Source: Podospora pseudocomata (Eukaryota; Ascomycota; Sordariomycetes; Sordariales; Podosporaceae). Taken from it: 64,000 nt of DNA. A program made the position numbers and the translations under genes. A model generated the notes under the pieces. The model did no database searches. It had not been told where the DNA came from and worked only from the letters and a program-made list of their open reading frames with translations. The stretch covers positions 3,782,001-3,846,000 of the forward strand of contig NW_026946363.1 in the NCBI RefSeq assembly GCF_035222375.1, written 5' to 3'. Shown here piece by piece: positions 45,801 to 55,901 of the stretch (the stretch's first letter is position 1; the number at the start of each line of letters is the position of its first letter).

Positions 45801-48800
45801 TCGCCCGGTCTCTACAGCGTCGGCACAGAGTACGAGGATGATGAGGCATTGGAGCAGAAACGTGTCGATCTAATACACTCGGCCGCTACTGTGCTCAAGA
45901 AGTCGAACTTGATCAAATACGATGAAAAGACCGGCAAGCTCCAGTCTACCGAGCTTGGTCGTATCGCCTCTCATTACTACATCACAAACTCGTCCATGGA
46001 CACCTACAACAAGCTGATCCAGCCGGCGATGAATGATGTGGAGCTCTTCCGTGTCTTTGCACAGAGTGGCGAGTTCAAGTACATTCCGGTTCGTCAAGAA
46101 GAAAAGCTTGAACTGGCCAAGCTGCTTGCTCGTGTGCCCATTCCCGTCAAGGAGAGCATCGAGGAGCCAACTGCCAAGATCAATGTTCTGCTTCAGGCCT
46201 ACATTTCTCGCCTGCGACTGGATGGCCTTGCCCTGATGGCCGACATGGTCTATGTTACTCAGTCTGCTGGCCGCATCCTTCGTGCCATCTTCGAAATCAC
46301 CCTCAAGAAGGGATGGGCTTCAGTTGCCAAATTGGCTCTGAACCTGTGCAAGATGGCCGAGAAGAGAATGTGGCCGACTATGTCTCCTCTCAGACAGTTC
46401 CCCAGCTGCCCAGGCGAAATCGTCAGAAAGGCTGAGCGGATAGAGGTGCCTTTCAGCAGCTATCTGGACCTTGATCCCCCTCGCATGGGCGAGTTGCTCG
46501 GCATGCCCAAGGCTGGAAAGACTGTTTGCGCGCTTGTGGCCAAGTTTCCTCGCGTCGAAGTTCAGGCCAACGTCCAGCCCATGACTCGCTCTATGCTCCG
46601 GGTCGAGTTGACCATCACGCCCAACTTTGAGTGGGATGTTGACGTTCATGGGTTGTCTGAAAGCTTCTGGATCATGGTAGAAGACTGCGATGGTGAAGAC
46701 ATTCTCTTCCATGACCAGTTCATCCTCCGCAAGGATTATGCCGAGTCTGATGCGAATGAACACATTGTAGAGTTCACAGTGCCCATCACTGAGCCAATGC
46801 CGCCCAATTACTTCATCTCGGTGATTTCGGACCGCTGGATGCACTCCGAGACTCGACTGCCAGTATCATTCCAGCAGCTGATCCTGCCAGAGAGGTTCCC
46901 ACCACACACTGAGCTTCTTGATTTGCAGCCTCTGCCGGTTACTGCCCTGAAGGCCAAGGACTATGCCGCTCTCTACCCTGACTTGACCCAGTTCAACAAG
47001 ATCCAAACGCAAACATTCAACTCGCTCTACGGCACCGACAACAATGTCCTTGTGGCCGCTCCCACGAGCAGCGGCAAGACCGTCTGTGCCGAGTTTGCCT
47101 TGCTTCGCCACTGGAACAAGCAGGAGTCTGGACGCGCAGTGTACATTGCCCCGTTCCAGGAGTTGGTGGACCTGCGCTATCATGATTGGCAGAAGAAGTT
47201 TGCCAATCTCAGGGGGGGCAAGGATATTGTCAAGCTGACTGGAGAGACTACTGCTGATCTGAAGCTCCTCGAGCAAGGTGACTTGATTCTGGCGACGCCT
47301 CTTCAGTGGGATGTCTTGTCCAGACAATGGAAGCGCAGAAAGAACGTCCAGACTGTGGAGCTCTTCATTGCCGATGAGCTGCACATGCTTGGTGGGCAGA
47401 TGGGATACATCTACGAGATTATCGTGTCCCGCATGCACTACATCCGCACCCAGACTGAGCTCCCGGTCAGAATCGTTGGTCTCAGTGTTTCCCTTGCCAA
47501 CGCTCGCGATGTGGGAGAGTGGATTGACGCCAAGAAGCATGATATCTACAACTTTAGCCCTCATGTCAGGCCCGTTCCTCTGGAGCTTCACATTCAGTCA
47601 TACACCATTCCTCATTTCCCATCCCTGATGCTGGCGATGGCTAAGCCAACATATCTGGCTGTGACTCAGATGTCGCCTGATCAGCCGGCTCTCATTTTTG
47701 TGCCCAGCCGCAAGCAAACTAGAGCCACAGCACGGGACATCCTCACTGCCGCATTGGCAGATGATGATGAGGACCGCTTCTTGAACGTTGAGGTTGAGCA
47801 GATACAGAAGCTTCTCGAGCGTGTCCAAGAGCCAGCTCTCGCGGAGGCTCTCTCCCACGGCGTTGGCTACTACCACGAAGCTCTTAGCCAGAGTGACAAG
47901 CGCATTGTCATGCATCTCTACAAGAATAATGCCATCCAGGTTCTCATCGCCTCTCGCGATGTCTGCTGGGAGCTGGATTGCACTGCCCACCTCGTTACTG
48001 TCATGGGCACGCAATACTTCGAGGGCAGAGAGCACCGCTATGTTGACTACCCGCTCAGCGAGGTTCTGCAAATGTTCGGCAAGGCTTCGCAGTCTTCGCG
48101 CGACGGCCGTGGTCGCGGTGTGCTGATGGTGCCGGCGGTGAAGAGAGAGTATTACAAAAAATTCCTCAACGAAGCTCTGCCCGTTGAGTCGCATCTTCAC
48201 AACTTCCTCCAGGATGCGTTTGTGACCGAGATCAGCACGAGGATGATCGAGTCTGGTGAGGATGCTATCAACTGGGCCACATTCACCTACTTTTATCGCC
48301 GGCTGCTCGCCAACCCAAGCTACTACAGTCTTACGGATCCTACTCACGAGGGCCTGAGCCAGTACCTCTCTGACATGGTTGAAGCCACCCTGAAGGAGCT
48401 CTCAGAGTCCAAGATTGTCGACTTTGACGAGGATGAGGGCACTGTCGCTCCTCAGAACGCTGCCATGATTGCTGCGTATTACAACATCTCGTACATCACC
48501 ATGCAGACCTTCCTTCTCTCGCTCACGGCGAAGACGAAGCTCAAGGGCATTCTCGAAATCGTTACGTCTGCTACCGAGTTTGAATCGATTCAGATCCGAC
48601 GTCACGAGGAAGCCATCCTCAGACGCATCTATGACAGTGTTCCCGTCAAGATGGCTGAGCCAGCTTTCGATTCGCCTCATTTCAAGGCCTTTGTGTTGGT
48701 TCAGGCCCATTTCTCCCGGATGAACCTCCCGATTGATTTGGCTAAGGACCAGGAAGTCATCTTGACAAAGATTGTCAGCCTGTTGAATGCCATCGTCGAT

Positions 48801-49484
48801 ATCTTGTCTTCTGATGGCCGTCTCAACGCCATGAACGCCATGGAAATGTCGCAGATGGTGGTGCAGGCCATGTGGGATCGCGACAGCCCCCTCAAGCAAA
48901 TTCCCAACTTCACCACCGAAACTGTCAAGGTGGCCAACAAGTACGACATTCAGGATATCTTTGACTTTATGAGCAAGATGGATCCTGACGAGAATCCTGA
49001 CTACAATTCTCTCATCAAGGATCTCGGGTTCACCCAGGCACAGCTCGCGCAGGCAGCCAACTTTACCAACAGCAAGTATCCCGAAATCTCGCTGGAGGTT
49101 GAGGTGGAGGACAAGGATGGGATCCGGGCTGGCGAGCCGGCGTACCTCAAGATTACGATCGAGCGGGAGATTGACGAGGACGAGGAGTACGACCCGACCG
49201 TGCACGCGCCGTTTTACCCCGGCAAGAAGACGGAGAGTTGGTGGTTGGTGGTTGGCGAGGAAAAGACAAAGGAGCTGCTGGCAATCAAGCGGATCACGGT
49301 AGGACGGAAACTCAACGTCAGACTGGAATTCACCGTGCCCACGGCGGGTCACCACGACTTGAAGCTCTTCTTCATGAGCGACAGCTACATGGGTGTGGAT
49401 CAGGAGCCATCATTTTCGGTGGAGGTTGCGGAGGGGATGGATGTTGATGAGGAGGAGGACGATGAGGAGGACGATGATGAGTAG
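42834..49484 (+). CDS. brr2: U5 snRNP helicase Brr2
   Basis: Ski2-like ATPase of the spliceosome that unwinds U4/U6 to activate splicing. One exon of 6651 bp; 2216 residues from the ATG of MSDYQRDVSQ. A regulatory N-terminal region (1-480) with acidic runs precedes two helicase cassettes, each followed by a Sec63 unit. Cassette 1: CAPTGSGKT (about 558), DEIH (about 672), SATLPN and QMLGRAGRPQFD. Cassette 2: AAPTSSGKT (about 1408), DELH (about 1513), SVSLAN for SAT and QMFGKASQSSRD for the arginine motif, as expected of the inactive second cassette of Brr2. The tail ends in an acidic Asp/Glu run. Complete and unbroken. The lack of introns in a gene this long stands out beside its intron-rich neighbours. 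Confidence 0.98.
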   Translation: MSDYQRDVSQYKYSAMSNLVLQADRRFVTRRTDEATGDPESLAGRLSIKDMGARVGRDAAPKTKKTSAMPNVERGDVQEGADILQHLKDKKKKGKTETRGGGILASTDMIEGIIYRPRTQPTRDAFNLILTIVAEHLGDLPHDTVRSAADAVLEFLKDDDLKDFDKKKEIDGILGESMDPKKFNELVNLGKKITDYDAQDDEDEEMGDARPDADDEIDGRQGVAVNFENDEDEDGMVDVVRDESSSEDEEEDIDDEDRPELQEVAEGGEAGIDRDEEEVGLVDGETMVIDAAPNGKDKSEEKNFVPARNIDAYWLQRQIGRLYPDAHVQHDKTSLALKILSGEPDEPGGEEKQLRDIENDLMELFDYEHHEIVQKLIENREKVVWLTRLARAEDQKERDTIEREMASEGLRWILDELHGKSKDDQKKPKMEIKMDIDSGAFADGKAPKQEKPDGQLVGGLQPKKLINLENLVFDQGNHLNTNPKVRLPEGTTKRTFKGYEEIHVPPPKKRNDPSDVNIPISEMPEWAQPPFSTTKSLNKIQSKCFPTAFHDDGNMLVCAPTGSGKTNVSMLTILREIGKNRNERGEIDLDAFKIVYIAPLKALVQEQVGNFGKRLEPYGIKVSELTGDRQLTKQQISETQIIVTTPEKWDVITRKATDISYTNLVRLIIIDEIHLLHDDRGPVLESVVSRTIRKTEQTGEPVRIVGLSATLPNYKDVASFLRVDMAKGLFHFDGSFRPCPLRQEFIGITERKAIKQLKTMNDITYTKVIEHVGTHRNQMLIFVHSRKETAKTAKYIRDKALEMDTINQILKHDAGTREVLSEAANAVNNTDLKDILPYGFGIHHAGMSRADRTDVEDLFSSGHIQVLVCTATLAWGVNLPAHTVIIKGTQVYSPEKGSWVELSPQDVLQMLGRAGRPQFDTYGEGIIITTQGEMTYYLSLLNQQLPIESQFASKLVDNLNAEIVLGNVRSRDEGVEWLGYTYLFVRMLRSPGLYSVGTEYEDDEALEQKRVDLIHSAATVLKKSNLIKYDEKTGKLQSTELGRIASHYYITNSSMDTYNKLIQPAMNDVELFRVFAQSGEFKYIPVRQEEKLELAKLLARVPIPVKESIEEPTAKINVLLQAYISRLRLDGLALMADMVYVTQSAGRILRAIFEITLKKGWASVAKLALNLCKMAEKRMWPTMSPLRQFPSCPGEIVRKAERIEVPFSSYLDLDPPRMGELLGMPKAGKTVCALVAKFPRVEVQANVQPMTRSMLRVELTITPNFEWDVDVHGLSESFWIMVEDCDGEDILFHDQFILRKDYAESDANEHIVEFTVPITEPMPPNYFISVISDRWMHSETRLPVSFQQLILPERFPPHTELLDLQPLPVTALKAKDYAALYPDLTQFNKIQTQTFNSLYGTDNNVLVAAPTSSGKTVCAEFALLRHWNKQESGRAVYIAPFQELVDLRYHDWQKKFANLRGGKDIVKLTGETTADLKLLEQGDLILATPLQWDVLSRQWKRRKNVQTVELFIADELHMLGGQMGYIYEIIVSRMHYIRTQTELPVRIVGLSVSLANARDVGEWIDAKKHDIYNFSPHVRPVPLELHIQSYTIPHFPSLMLAMAKPTYLAVTQMSPDQPALIFVPSRKQTRATARDILTAALADDDEDRFLNVEVEQIQKLLERVQEPALAEALSHGVGYYHEALSQSDKRIVMHLYKNNAIQVLIASRDVCWELDCTAHLVTVMGTQYFEGREHRYVDYPLSEVLQMFGKASQSSRDGRGRGVLMVPAVKREYYKKFLNEALPVESHLHNFLQDAFVTEISTRMIESGEDAINWATFTYFYRRLLANPSYYSLTDPTHEGLSQYLSDMVEATLKELSESKIVDFDEDEGTVAPQNAAMIAAYYNISYITMQTFLLSLTAKTKLKGILEIVTSATEFESIQIRRHEEAILRRIYDSVPVKMAEPAFDSPHFKAFVLVQAHFSRMNLPIDLAKDQEVILTKIVSLLNAIVDILSSDGRLNAMNAMEMSQMVVQAMWDRDSPLKQIPNFTTETVKVANKYDIQDIFDFMSKMDPDENPDYNSLIKDLGFTQAQLAQAANFTNSKYPEISLEVEVEDKDGIRAGEPAYLKITIEREIDEDEEYDPTVHAPFYPGKKTESWWLVVGEEKTKELLAIKRITVGRKLNVRLEFTVPTAGHHDLKLFFMSDSYMGVDQEPSFSVEVAEGMDVDEEEDDEEDDDE

Positions 49485-49552
49485 TGGGTGATGCGGAGGG
49501 CTTTTGGGAGGAATGTGAAGTGGTGGTGGGGGGTTTTGTTGGTTCAGAGCTT

Positions 49553-49573
49553 GGGGGGGGGGGTGGGGGGGGG
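49553..49573 (+). repeat. Poly-G tract
   Basis: Eleven G, one T and nine G just downstream of the brr2 stop codon. May be a length-variable tract and a sequencing-error hotspot. Confidence 0.9.
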
Positions 49574-50419
49574 TCAAAAATGATGTCTTCATTCCCAATC
49601 GGATTTCTCTCTTATTGTCATCAAGGGCGGTTGGTTGAGCGTGTGTATATGGTATATAATGGGATTTGGAGGTATAATATAAAATTAACTTTGATGTCTG
49701 TTTTGGTCTCAATCTACTTGGGGGCATTACCTTTGCTGTTAGGGGATGGTCTACGTCACGAGATGGTCTCTCAGGCTGAAGTCGGAAAGCCATGTGGGGT
49801 TTCTGGATGCTGTTGTTGAACAGGCTCAAGGGGGACGGGAAGGGGACGTGGATGGAGATGTGGATGATCTTGGGGGTGGATGATCTTGGGAGGAGGAGGT
49901 GCTTGGTGGTGGAGAAGGTGGTGGCGAGAAGAGAGGGCTGGTTGCTTGGCCCTCGACCACCTATGTACTCCTCCAAGGGTGATGTTGGGAGACAAGCTGG
50001 TGACAAGTGACAGGGTGACAAGGGCCAAGCGTAAGGCGGCGTAAAGGTAGACAAGACAGGCAGCTCCTCTTTGGGTTTGTTGTTGGTCTGACCATACACA
50101 GCGGCACTCCGCACACTCCGCCTCCTTTGATAGGGGGAGAAGAGACCAAGACCTGGAAGAGCAAAGCAAAAGCTCCCTCACGCCCACTCACCCACCAAGG
50201 AACCACACGCACGCCAGACGCTCGGACCACTTCCTTCGTGTACTGCCCTCAAATAATTTCTCTTCTCGCGAAGGCTCCTCCAAACTTCCGCGCAACCACC
50301 TTCCATTGTCCTAGCGCTTCGCCATTGTGTGTTGTCTTTTCATCGCGCTCCCATCAGAACAGCATCGAATCCATCACCCGAGGCCGCGCCACTCTTGATA
50401 TAAGACTTCCACGCGCTTA

Positions 50420-50425
50420 ACGCGT
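50420..50425 (+). promoter_or_regulatory. ACGCGT (MCB-like) box upstream of PWWP gene
   Basis: Palindromic ACGCGT 83 bp upstream of the ATG. Weaker than the replication-gene examples because the target is not a known cell-cycle gene. Confidence 0.3.
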
Positions 50426-50507
50426 CCAAGTCCAAGTCTGCACACGACAAACAACCTGTCACGTCCCCGTCGCGATCCTTCGCTGACATCACCCTAACCG
50501 ACCCAAA

Positions 50508-52509
50508 ATGTCACGAGAAGGTTCTCCAGTCGCGCCCGCCTCTGAGGCCGCGCAACCAGCTGTCGAGAAGAAGGAGGAGGACGCGCCTATTGCCCCTGCT
50601 GCCCAAGACATCAAAGAGGCCATTGCGGCCGAGTCCAAGGCTGCCGTCGAGTCTGCTCCTGCCGAGGAAGCCTCAGACAACAAAGTGGAAGAGGGTAATG
50701 TGTTCCACAACACCTGCCAGGCAGGCCACTTACATCCTCGCCACTACATCTAGCTAACCATCATCTGTTATCAGCACCAGCTGCCGAGAAGACAGCCGAG
50801 CAAGCCGAAGAGAAGCCAGACGTCGAGATGACAGACGCTGCCGATGCTTCTGAGGCTGGAGCCCCATCCCAACCATCCGCCGACAACAATGCCGATGCGG
50901 CCCCCAAGGCTAAGGCCAACCGAAAGTCAATTGGTGCTGGCGAGGCCAAGGGAAAGAAGCTGAACAGAAAGGCATCAAAGCCGCGCATTCTGCACACCGA
51001 CGCCCAGCCAGGCCAATACTTCTTTGTCAAGCTCAAGGGCCACCCGCAATGGCCAGTGATCATCTGCGATGAGGGCATGCTGCCCGATTCATTGCTCAAG
51101 TCTCGCCCAGTAACTGCCAAGCGGCAGGACGGCACATACCGCGACGACTACGCCGATGGCGCCAAGAAGGTCGCCGACCGGACTTTCCCCGTCATGTACC
51201 TTTACACCAACGAATTGTGAGTTTTCATTCTAATGTTCGCCCCGATGTTGTCGTTAAGGTTTTTCTGGGCGCTGAATGCTAATGCGCCTCTGTTTACAGT
51301 GGCTGGGTACCAAATGGAGAGCTTATAGACCTTGACCCTGAGGAGGTTAAGAATATCAACACCGACAAGATGAGGAAAGACCTCCAGGCGGCTCACAAAC
51401 TCGCCGCCGAGCAACACCCCCTCCAGTTTTACAAGGATGTTCTTGACCAATACCAGGCGGAACAGGAGGAGAAGGAGAGGGTCAAGGCTGCGAAGGCGGC
51501 TACCCCCAAGGGGAAGAAGAAGTCGTCTGCTGTCGTCGATGAGGATGTTGATATGGACGATGATGCCGAGAACAGCACACCTCCCAAGGAGAAGAAGTCG
51601 AAGAAGAGAAAGGCGGATGAGCCAGCAGAGGTAAGCAGTCACACACCCGATTTTCGTCATGACATTTGCTTATATGCTCTTCGATAGACTCCTCAGCGCA
51701 CAGAGTCAGTTAAGAAGACCAAGATTAAGCTGACGAGCAACGCGACTCCCAAGGCAACCAACGGTGCCACACCTTCAGCCAAGGCCAAGCCTGATGCGAA
51801 GGCCACAAAGACCAAGTCTAAAAAGACAAAGGACGGTGAGGATAAGAAGATCGAGAATGAAGCTTCTGAAGCTCCCAAGGAGCCCGAGTTGTCGCCACAG
51901 GAACAGAGGGAGAGAAAGGAGCGGGAGGTGCTTTTCCTGCGGCACAAGCTTCAGAAAGGTCTTCTTACTAGGGACCAAGAGCCCAAGGCGGAGGAGATGG
52001 CCACCATGTCCGAGTACATCACCAAGCTCGAGGGCTTCCCGAATCTGGAGGTCAGCATCATCCGGACAACCAAGATCAACAAGGTCTTGAAGGCGATTCT
52101 GAAGCTGGAGAATATTCCCAAAGAGAAGGAATTCAACTTCAAATCACGCTCTCAAGTGCTGCTCAACAAGTGGAATGAGCTTCTTGCGGTTGATGGAGGA
52201 GCGGTGGCTCCAGCTCCTGCGGCCAAGGCTGTCAACGGCACAGCGCCCAAAGAGGCCAAGACCAACGGTGTCAAGGGTGATGAGCCCGCAAAGGCCGAGA
52301 AGGAGGAGGCCAAGGAAGAGCCAAAGGAGGAGAAGAAGGATGAATCTCCAGCGGAGAAGACCAAGGAGAAGTCTGAGGAGGCTTCAGAGCCTGCAGACAA
52401 GATGGATGTTGATGAGGTGAGCCTGCAGTACATGGAACAATTCTTTCGAGTGACATTGACTGACAATTTACATCAGGCCAAGCCAGATGCTGTTGAGGCG
52501 TCCGCCTAA
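50508..52509 (+). CDS. PWWP-domain chromatin protein with TFIIS-N/LEDGF-like domain
   Basis: Five exons: 50508-50694, 50775-51216, 51300-51630, 51688-52416 and 52477-52509; 573 residues. An Ala/Glu-rich start leads to a PWWP domain at about 140-235 (PGQYFFVKLKGHPQWPVIICDE, then VMYLYTNEFGWV across intron 2), which in this family reads methylated histone H3 and DNA. Lys-rich nuclear-localisation-like stretches follow. A helical domain (about 400-480, LFLRHKLQKGLL ... INKVLKAILKLENIP ... LLNKWNELL) looks like the TFIIS N-terminal/integrase-binding fold found in LEDGF-like proteins. The tail is Lys/Glu-rich. The PWWP plus TND pair suggests a link between histone marks and transcription elongation or histone acetylation (compare yeast Pdp3). 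The last intron is 60 bp, has no stop, and may be retained. Confidence 0.85.
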
Positions 52510-53548
52510 ACGACGGGCTGATCTGAATTTCCCATATCGTTACGACCACATCGCTGGCAGCAAAGCGGGACTCCATCAAGAGTCGACAAGCGGGGATTTG
52601 GCGGCAAAAATTGTTCAAGGGTGTCCAAAAGTGTGTTGGGGAGCATCTTAGCAATTGTCATCGGCAAGCTTGGCAGTATCCTGTTTGTGTAAAACTAGGC
52701 GGTTCTGAGTTTTGTGTTTTTTTCTGTCTTTTTTTCTCCCTTTGCACAACAACACACAAGGGGAACGTTTTCCTGGTCTGGTTTTGGGGTAGGGAGGTGG
52801 TTGGTGGTGTTCTGGCTCTTTTTAAATACAGGCTCGCACAACGTTTGCTAAGGTTTTCCATATTTTCATCTTTCTCTCTCTTGGGGCTGCCTTGGGAGAG
52901 TGTACAAAGGAGAGCGGAAGCGTGGACGTTACTAGCAGAGAGAGGTCTGGGGGGGGGGATAAGGGAGCCGATAATCTTGCTGCTGCTGGGAAGATGAAAA
53001 GGGGGTTAGGTAGTAGAGGGAGGTCACGGAGGAAAGAGGAGAGATTATGGGACGGAATAAAGCAGCAGAAAGAAGGAAAGGAGTCGAGCTTTTTTTTATT
53101 TTATTTTTTTATTTTTTATTCCGGCCATGTGTTTTCTTCGTCATGCCGAAAAACGCACTCTATCTCTGTCACTGTTGTCGTCGAGTAGGCGCTTGGCATA
53201 TCTCGATGATGGACTACTTCGTTTGGCTTTTTTATGGAGTTAATAGTGTTGAGGTATAGTAGTATGATTAGCAATTATCATTTTTTCCCACCTGCCTGCT
53301 TGATGAGTGAGGATGAATAGGTAGTGAATCAGATGAGATGTGAAGAGTGCCACAATCCCATCAAAGGGTTATGGAAGTGGCTGCAAATTGTGGCGGTGTA
53401 AGATTACAGCTGTGACGTGTAAGTTAGCATATTTCAATCAAACACGCTACGACGGAACGGTTTTGAGAACCTTCATGAACACTTTCACGCGACAACGCGT
53501 TTTATCAACTTTATTGTCAAACCCCGTAGTTTCTGTTTTGAGATTAAA
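52510..53548. other. Intergenic region, PWWP gene to orc3
   Basis: Holds poly-T and poly-G stretches (T-rich near 52716-52742 and 53091-53121, G run near 52951-52958) and the orc3 promoter with ACGCGT at 53495-53500. No gene is recognised. Confidence 0.6.
53495..53500 (+). promoter_or_regulatory. MluI cell-cycle box (MCB) upstream of orc3
   Basis: ACGCGT within AACGCGTT, 49 bp upstream of the orc3 ATG. Another CGCG lies just upstream. Same core as in front of rfc2. Function is inferred. Confidence 0.5.
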
Positions 53549-55901
53549 ATGTCCGAGTTTGACGACACGAGTTTATTCCACGAGGATGATCACAGGGTGA
53601 GTGTTTGTAGGGTTTGGGAGTTGAATTGATTTGATGTGCTGATGAGAGTTGTATTAGGTAGCATACATATTTACTGCACCACCGACCACCACTGCCGCAA
53701 CAAATACATCGCCAACTACCACAACAAAATCTGCGCCAGTTCGGCCGGCGAAAAGGAGGAGGGTGTTGGAAAAGGATACCGCTGCTCCTCTTCCTGCCCA
53801 GGAAAAAGATGATGATGAAGGGCGTCAGTGGCCCAGATTGTTCAACGGCCTCGAGTCCCCCTCGGCGGCCGACCTCCGAAAAAAAACCTACGAGTCTGCC
53901 TGGCCGGTTTTGGAGAGCGAGATTGAGAGTGTGCTGAGGGATGCGAACCGCCAGACTCTGGAGGAGGTTGTCGAGTTTTTGAACAGTGATGTACATGAAT
54001 GTGAGGGGAGGGGGAGGGTTCCGGCTGGGTTTATCATCACGGGACCTAATATTGCGGGCCAGGATTTGCTGTTTTCACAGTTGGGGGATGTGTTGGCTGA
54101 AAGGGGGGAGGGGAGGGTGAGGTTTGTACGGTTGAGGGCGGGGGAGGTGGGGAATTTGAAGGGGGTTGAAGAGGATTGTTAGGGAGGGGATGGGAGGTCA
54201 GGAAGGGGGAGGATGGGAGGATGGGAGGGGAGGGAGGAGGTATTTGGATTATGATCTTGAGGCGTTGAGGGTGGAGATGGAGGGGAGGGGAGGGGTGGTG
54301 GTTGCTTTTCAGGATAGTGAGGCTTTTGATACGGGGTTGGTGGGGGAGTTGGTTGGGTTGTTTCAGTGAGTTATATCTTTTTGCAGTAAAAATGGAGAGG
54401 TGGTGCTGACAAAGGGAATAGTTCATGGCAGGATCGGATTCAGTTTTCGGTGTTGTTTGGGATTGCTACTTCGGTTGAGCTTTTCCAGGCGAGGCTGCTC
54501 AAGGCGACGGCGAGGCAGCTATACGGGGCGCAGTTTGATGTTGTGCAGGCTAATGCTGTGCTTGAGAGCGTGATCATGGCTGCGGTGGCGGGGACGAAGG
54601 CACAACTGAGGATCGGGCCGGGGTTGTTGAGGAAATTGGTGAGAAGGCAGCAGGAGCAGGTTGCGGGGGTGGGAGCTTTTATTAGCTCGCTCAAGGTATG
54701 TTTTAGGAAGACATGTCTCGAGACAGAATATGTTGACCTGAAAACGGTGTAGTATGCGTACATGAACCACTTCTACGCCAATCCGCTAAGCGCTCTACTT
54801 GTCGACGGTCAGAAGCTGGACAAGGAAATTCTACAGCCGGAACACCTCGAGGCAGTGAGGATGCTGGAGTCGTTCAAGTCACATGTGGAACAGTCTGTCG
54901 AGGACGGACGGCTGGATCACGCACGATTGTTGCTGGAGAACGATGACTATCTCAAGGGTAGAATTAACAGGCTGGCCGCCAAACGACAGCAATATCTAGG
55001 AAAGCTCCTTCAGTCGTTGGCCTTGGTTATTGCTACTGAGCATTCGAAGAGGTCGTTTGTTGAGCTCTACGAGGCAGCTCTGGAGGAAGGGATTTCCCTG
55101 GATCAGTCGCCTGGACCATTCGACCTGGGCGATGCCATCAAACGGTCAACTCCAGAGGAGCTCATTGGTCTCATCAAACGCGTGATGACCGTCGTCGTAG
55201 ATGGCAACCCATCTCTTCACTGGAATGGCATGGGCATCGGTCAGGACGCCGAAGCCGCGATCGACAAATTTGAAGCGCTCCGCGCAGATGTGGAACGACT
55301 GATAGAGACGTCCAAGAAGAAGAAAACCAGCCTCAAGAGCAAATACAGCTCTCAAAGCAGAGTCCTCCGCACAACCGTTGTTGCGCAGAAAGTTCAGCTC
55401 AGTCGCGACACAGCCACGCTGACGGAGGAAGACAATGCTTTTACAGCAGCCATCGATGACTTTTTCGCCTTCTTCAAGACTCTCGTGGGCTGCGAGCCAC
55501 TGTCAAACCTGTTTCTCAACGAGGTTTGGCAGTACGACTATCACCTGCCCTACGAAGACGTCTTTGTTCCCCGGCCGGGCGCCACGTTTGCCCGCGCATT
55601 GTCTCGCCCGCATGACTACCTTGGCTGTGCTTGTTGCGACAAGGCGAATGGCTCAATGGTGGGGACGCTGCCTGCTACGTCTATTTTGTATCATCTGTAC
55701 TCCGAGGCGGGCGCGTCAATCAACGTTGCGGACTTGTGGGCGGCGTACTATGCGCTCGTGGGCGAGGACTCGGAGATCGGGATGGACGAGAGGTCGGCGC
55801 TCGTGCTGTTCTACCGGGGGCTGGCGGAGATGAGAGCCATGGGATTCGTGAAGCAGAGCAAGAAGAAGGCCGATCACATTACCAAGTTGAAGTGGTTGTG
55901 A
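53549..55901 (+). CDS. orc3: Origin recognition complex subunit 3, with one apparent frameshift
   Basis: Component of ORC, which marks replication origins. Four exons: 53549-53596, 53658-54365, 54422-54695 and 54753-55901; about 725 residues if one base is skipped. Family features: N-terminal VAYIF and RPAKRRRV; WPVLESEIESVLRDANRQTL; the AAA-like core with FIITGPNIAGQD and YLDYDLEALR; then VVAFQDSEAFDTGLVGELVGLF, and SWQDRIQFSVLFGIATSVELFQARLLK across intron 2; and the C-terminal winged-helix part. Exon 2 begins in one frame and must finish in the next. The switch is best placed at a run of five G (54161-54165); without it the protein stops at 54180. The stretch after it (54181-54260) is a purine-rich Gly/Glu/Arg low-complexity insert. 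Either a sequencing or assembly slip, or a real lesion, in an essential gene. Confidence 0.88.

Larger units (their letters stand above)
49485..50507. other. Intergenic region between brr2 and PWWP gene
   Basis: Contains the brr2 3' flank with a G11-T-G9 run at 49553-49573, and the promoter of the PWWP gene with ACGCGT at 50420-50425. No gene is recognised. Confidence 0.6.

Noticed and set aside
48402-49355. 317-codon open frame antisense to brr2
   Set aside because: Shadow of the Brr2 reading frame; no motifs of its own.
55175-55185. ACGCGT inside orc3 exon 4
   Set aside because: Coding-region occurrence; no reason to treat it as regulatory.
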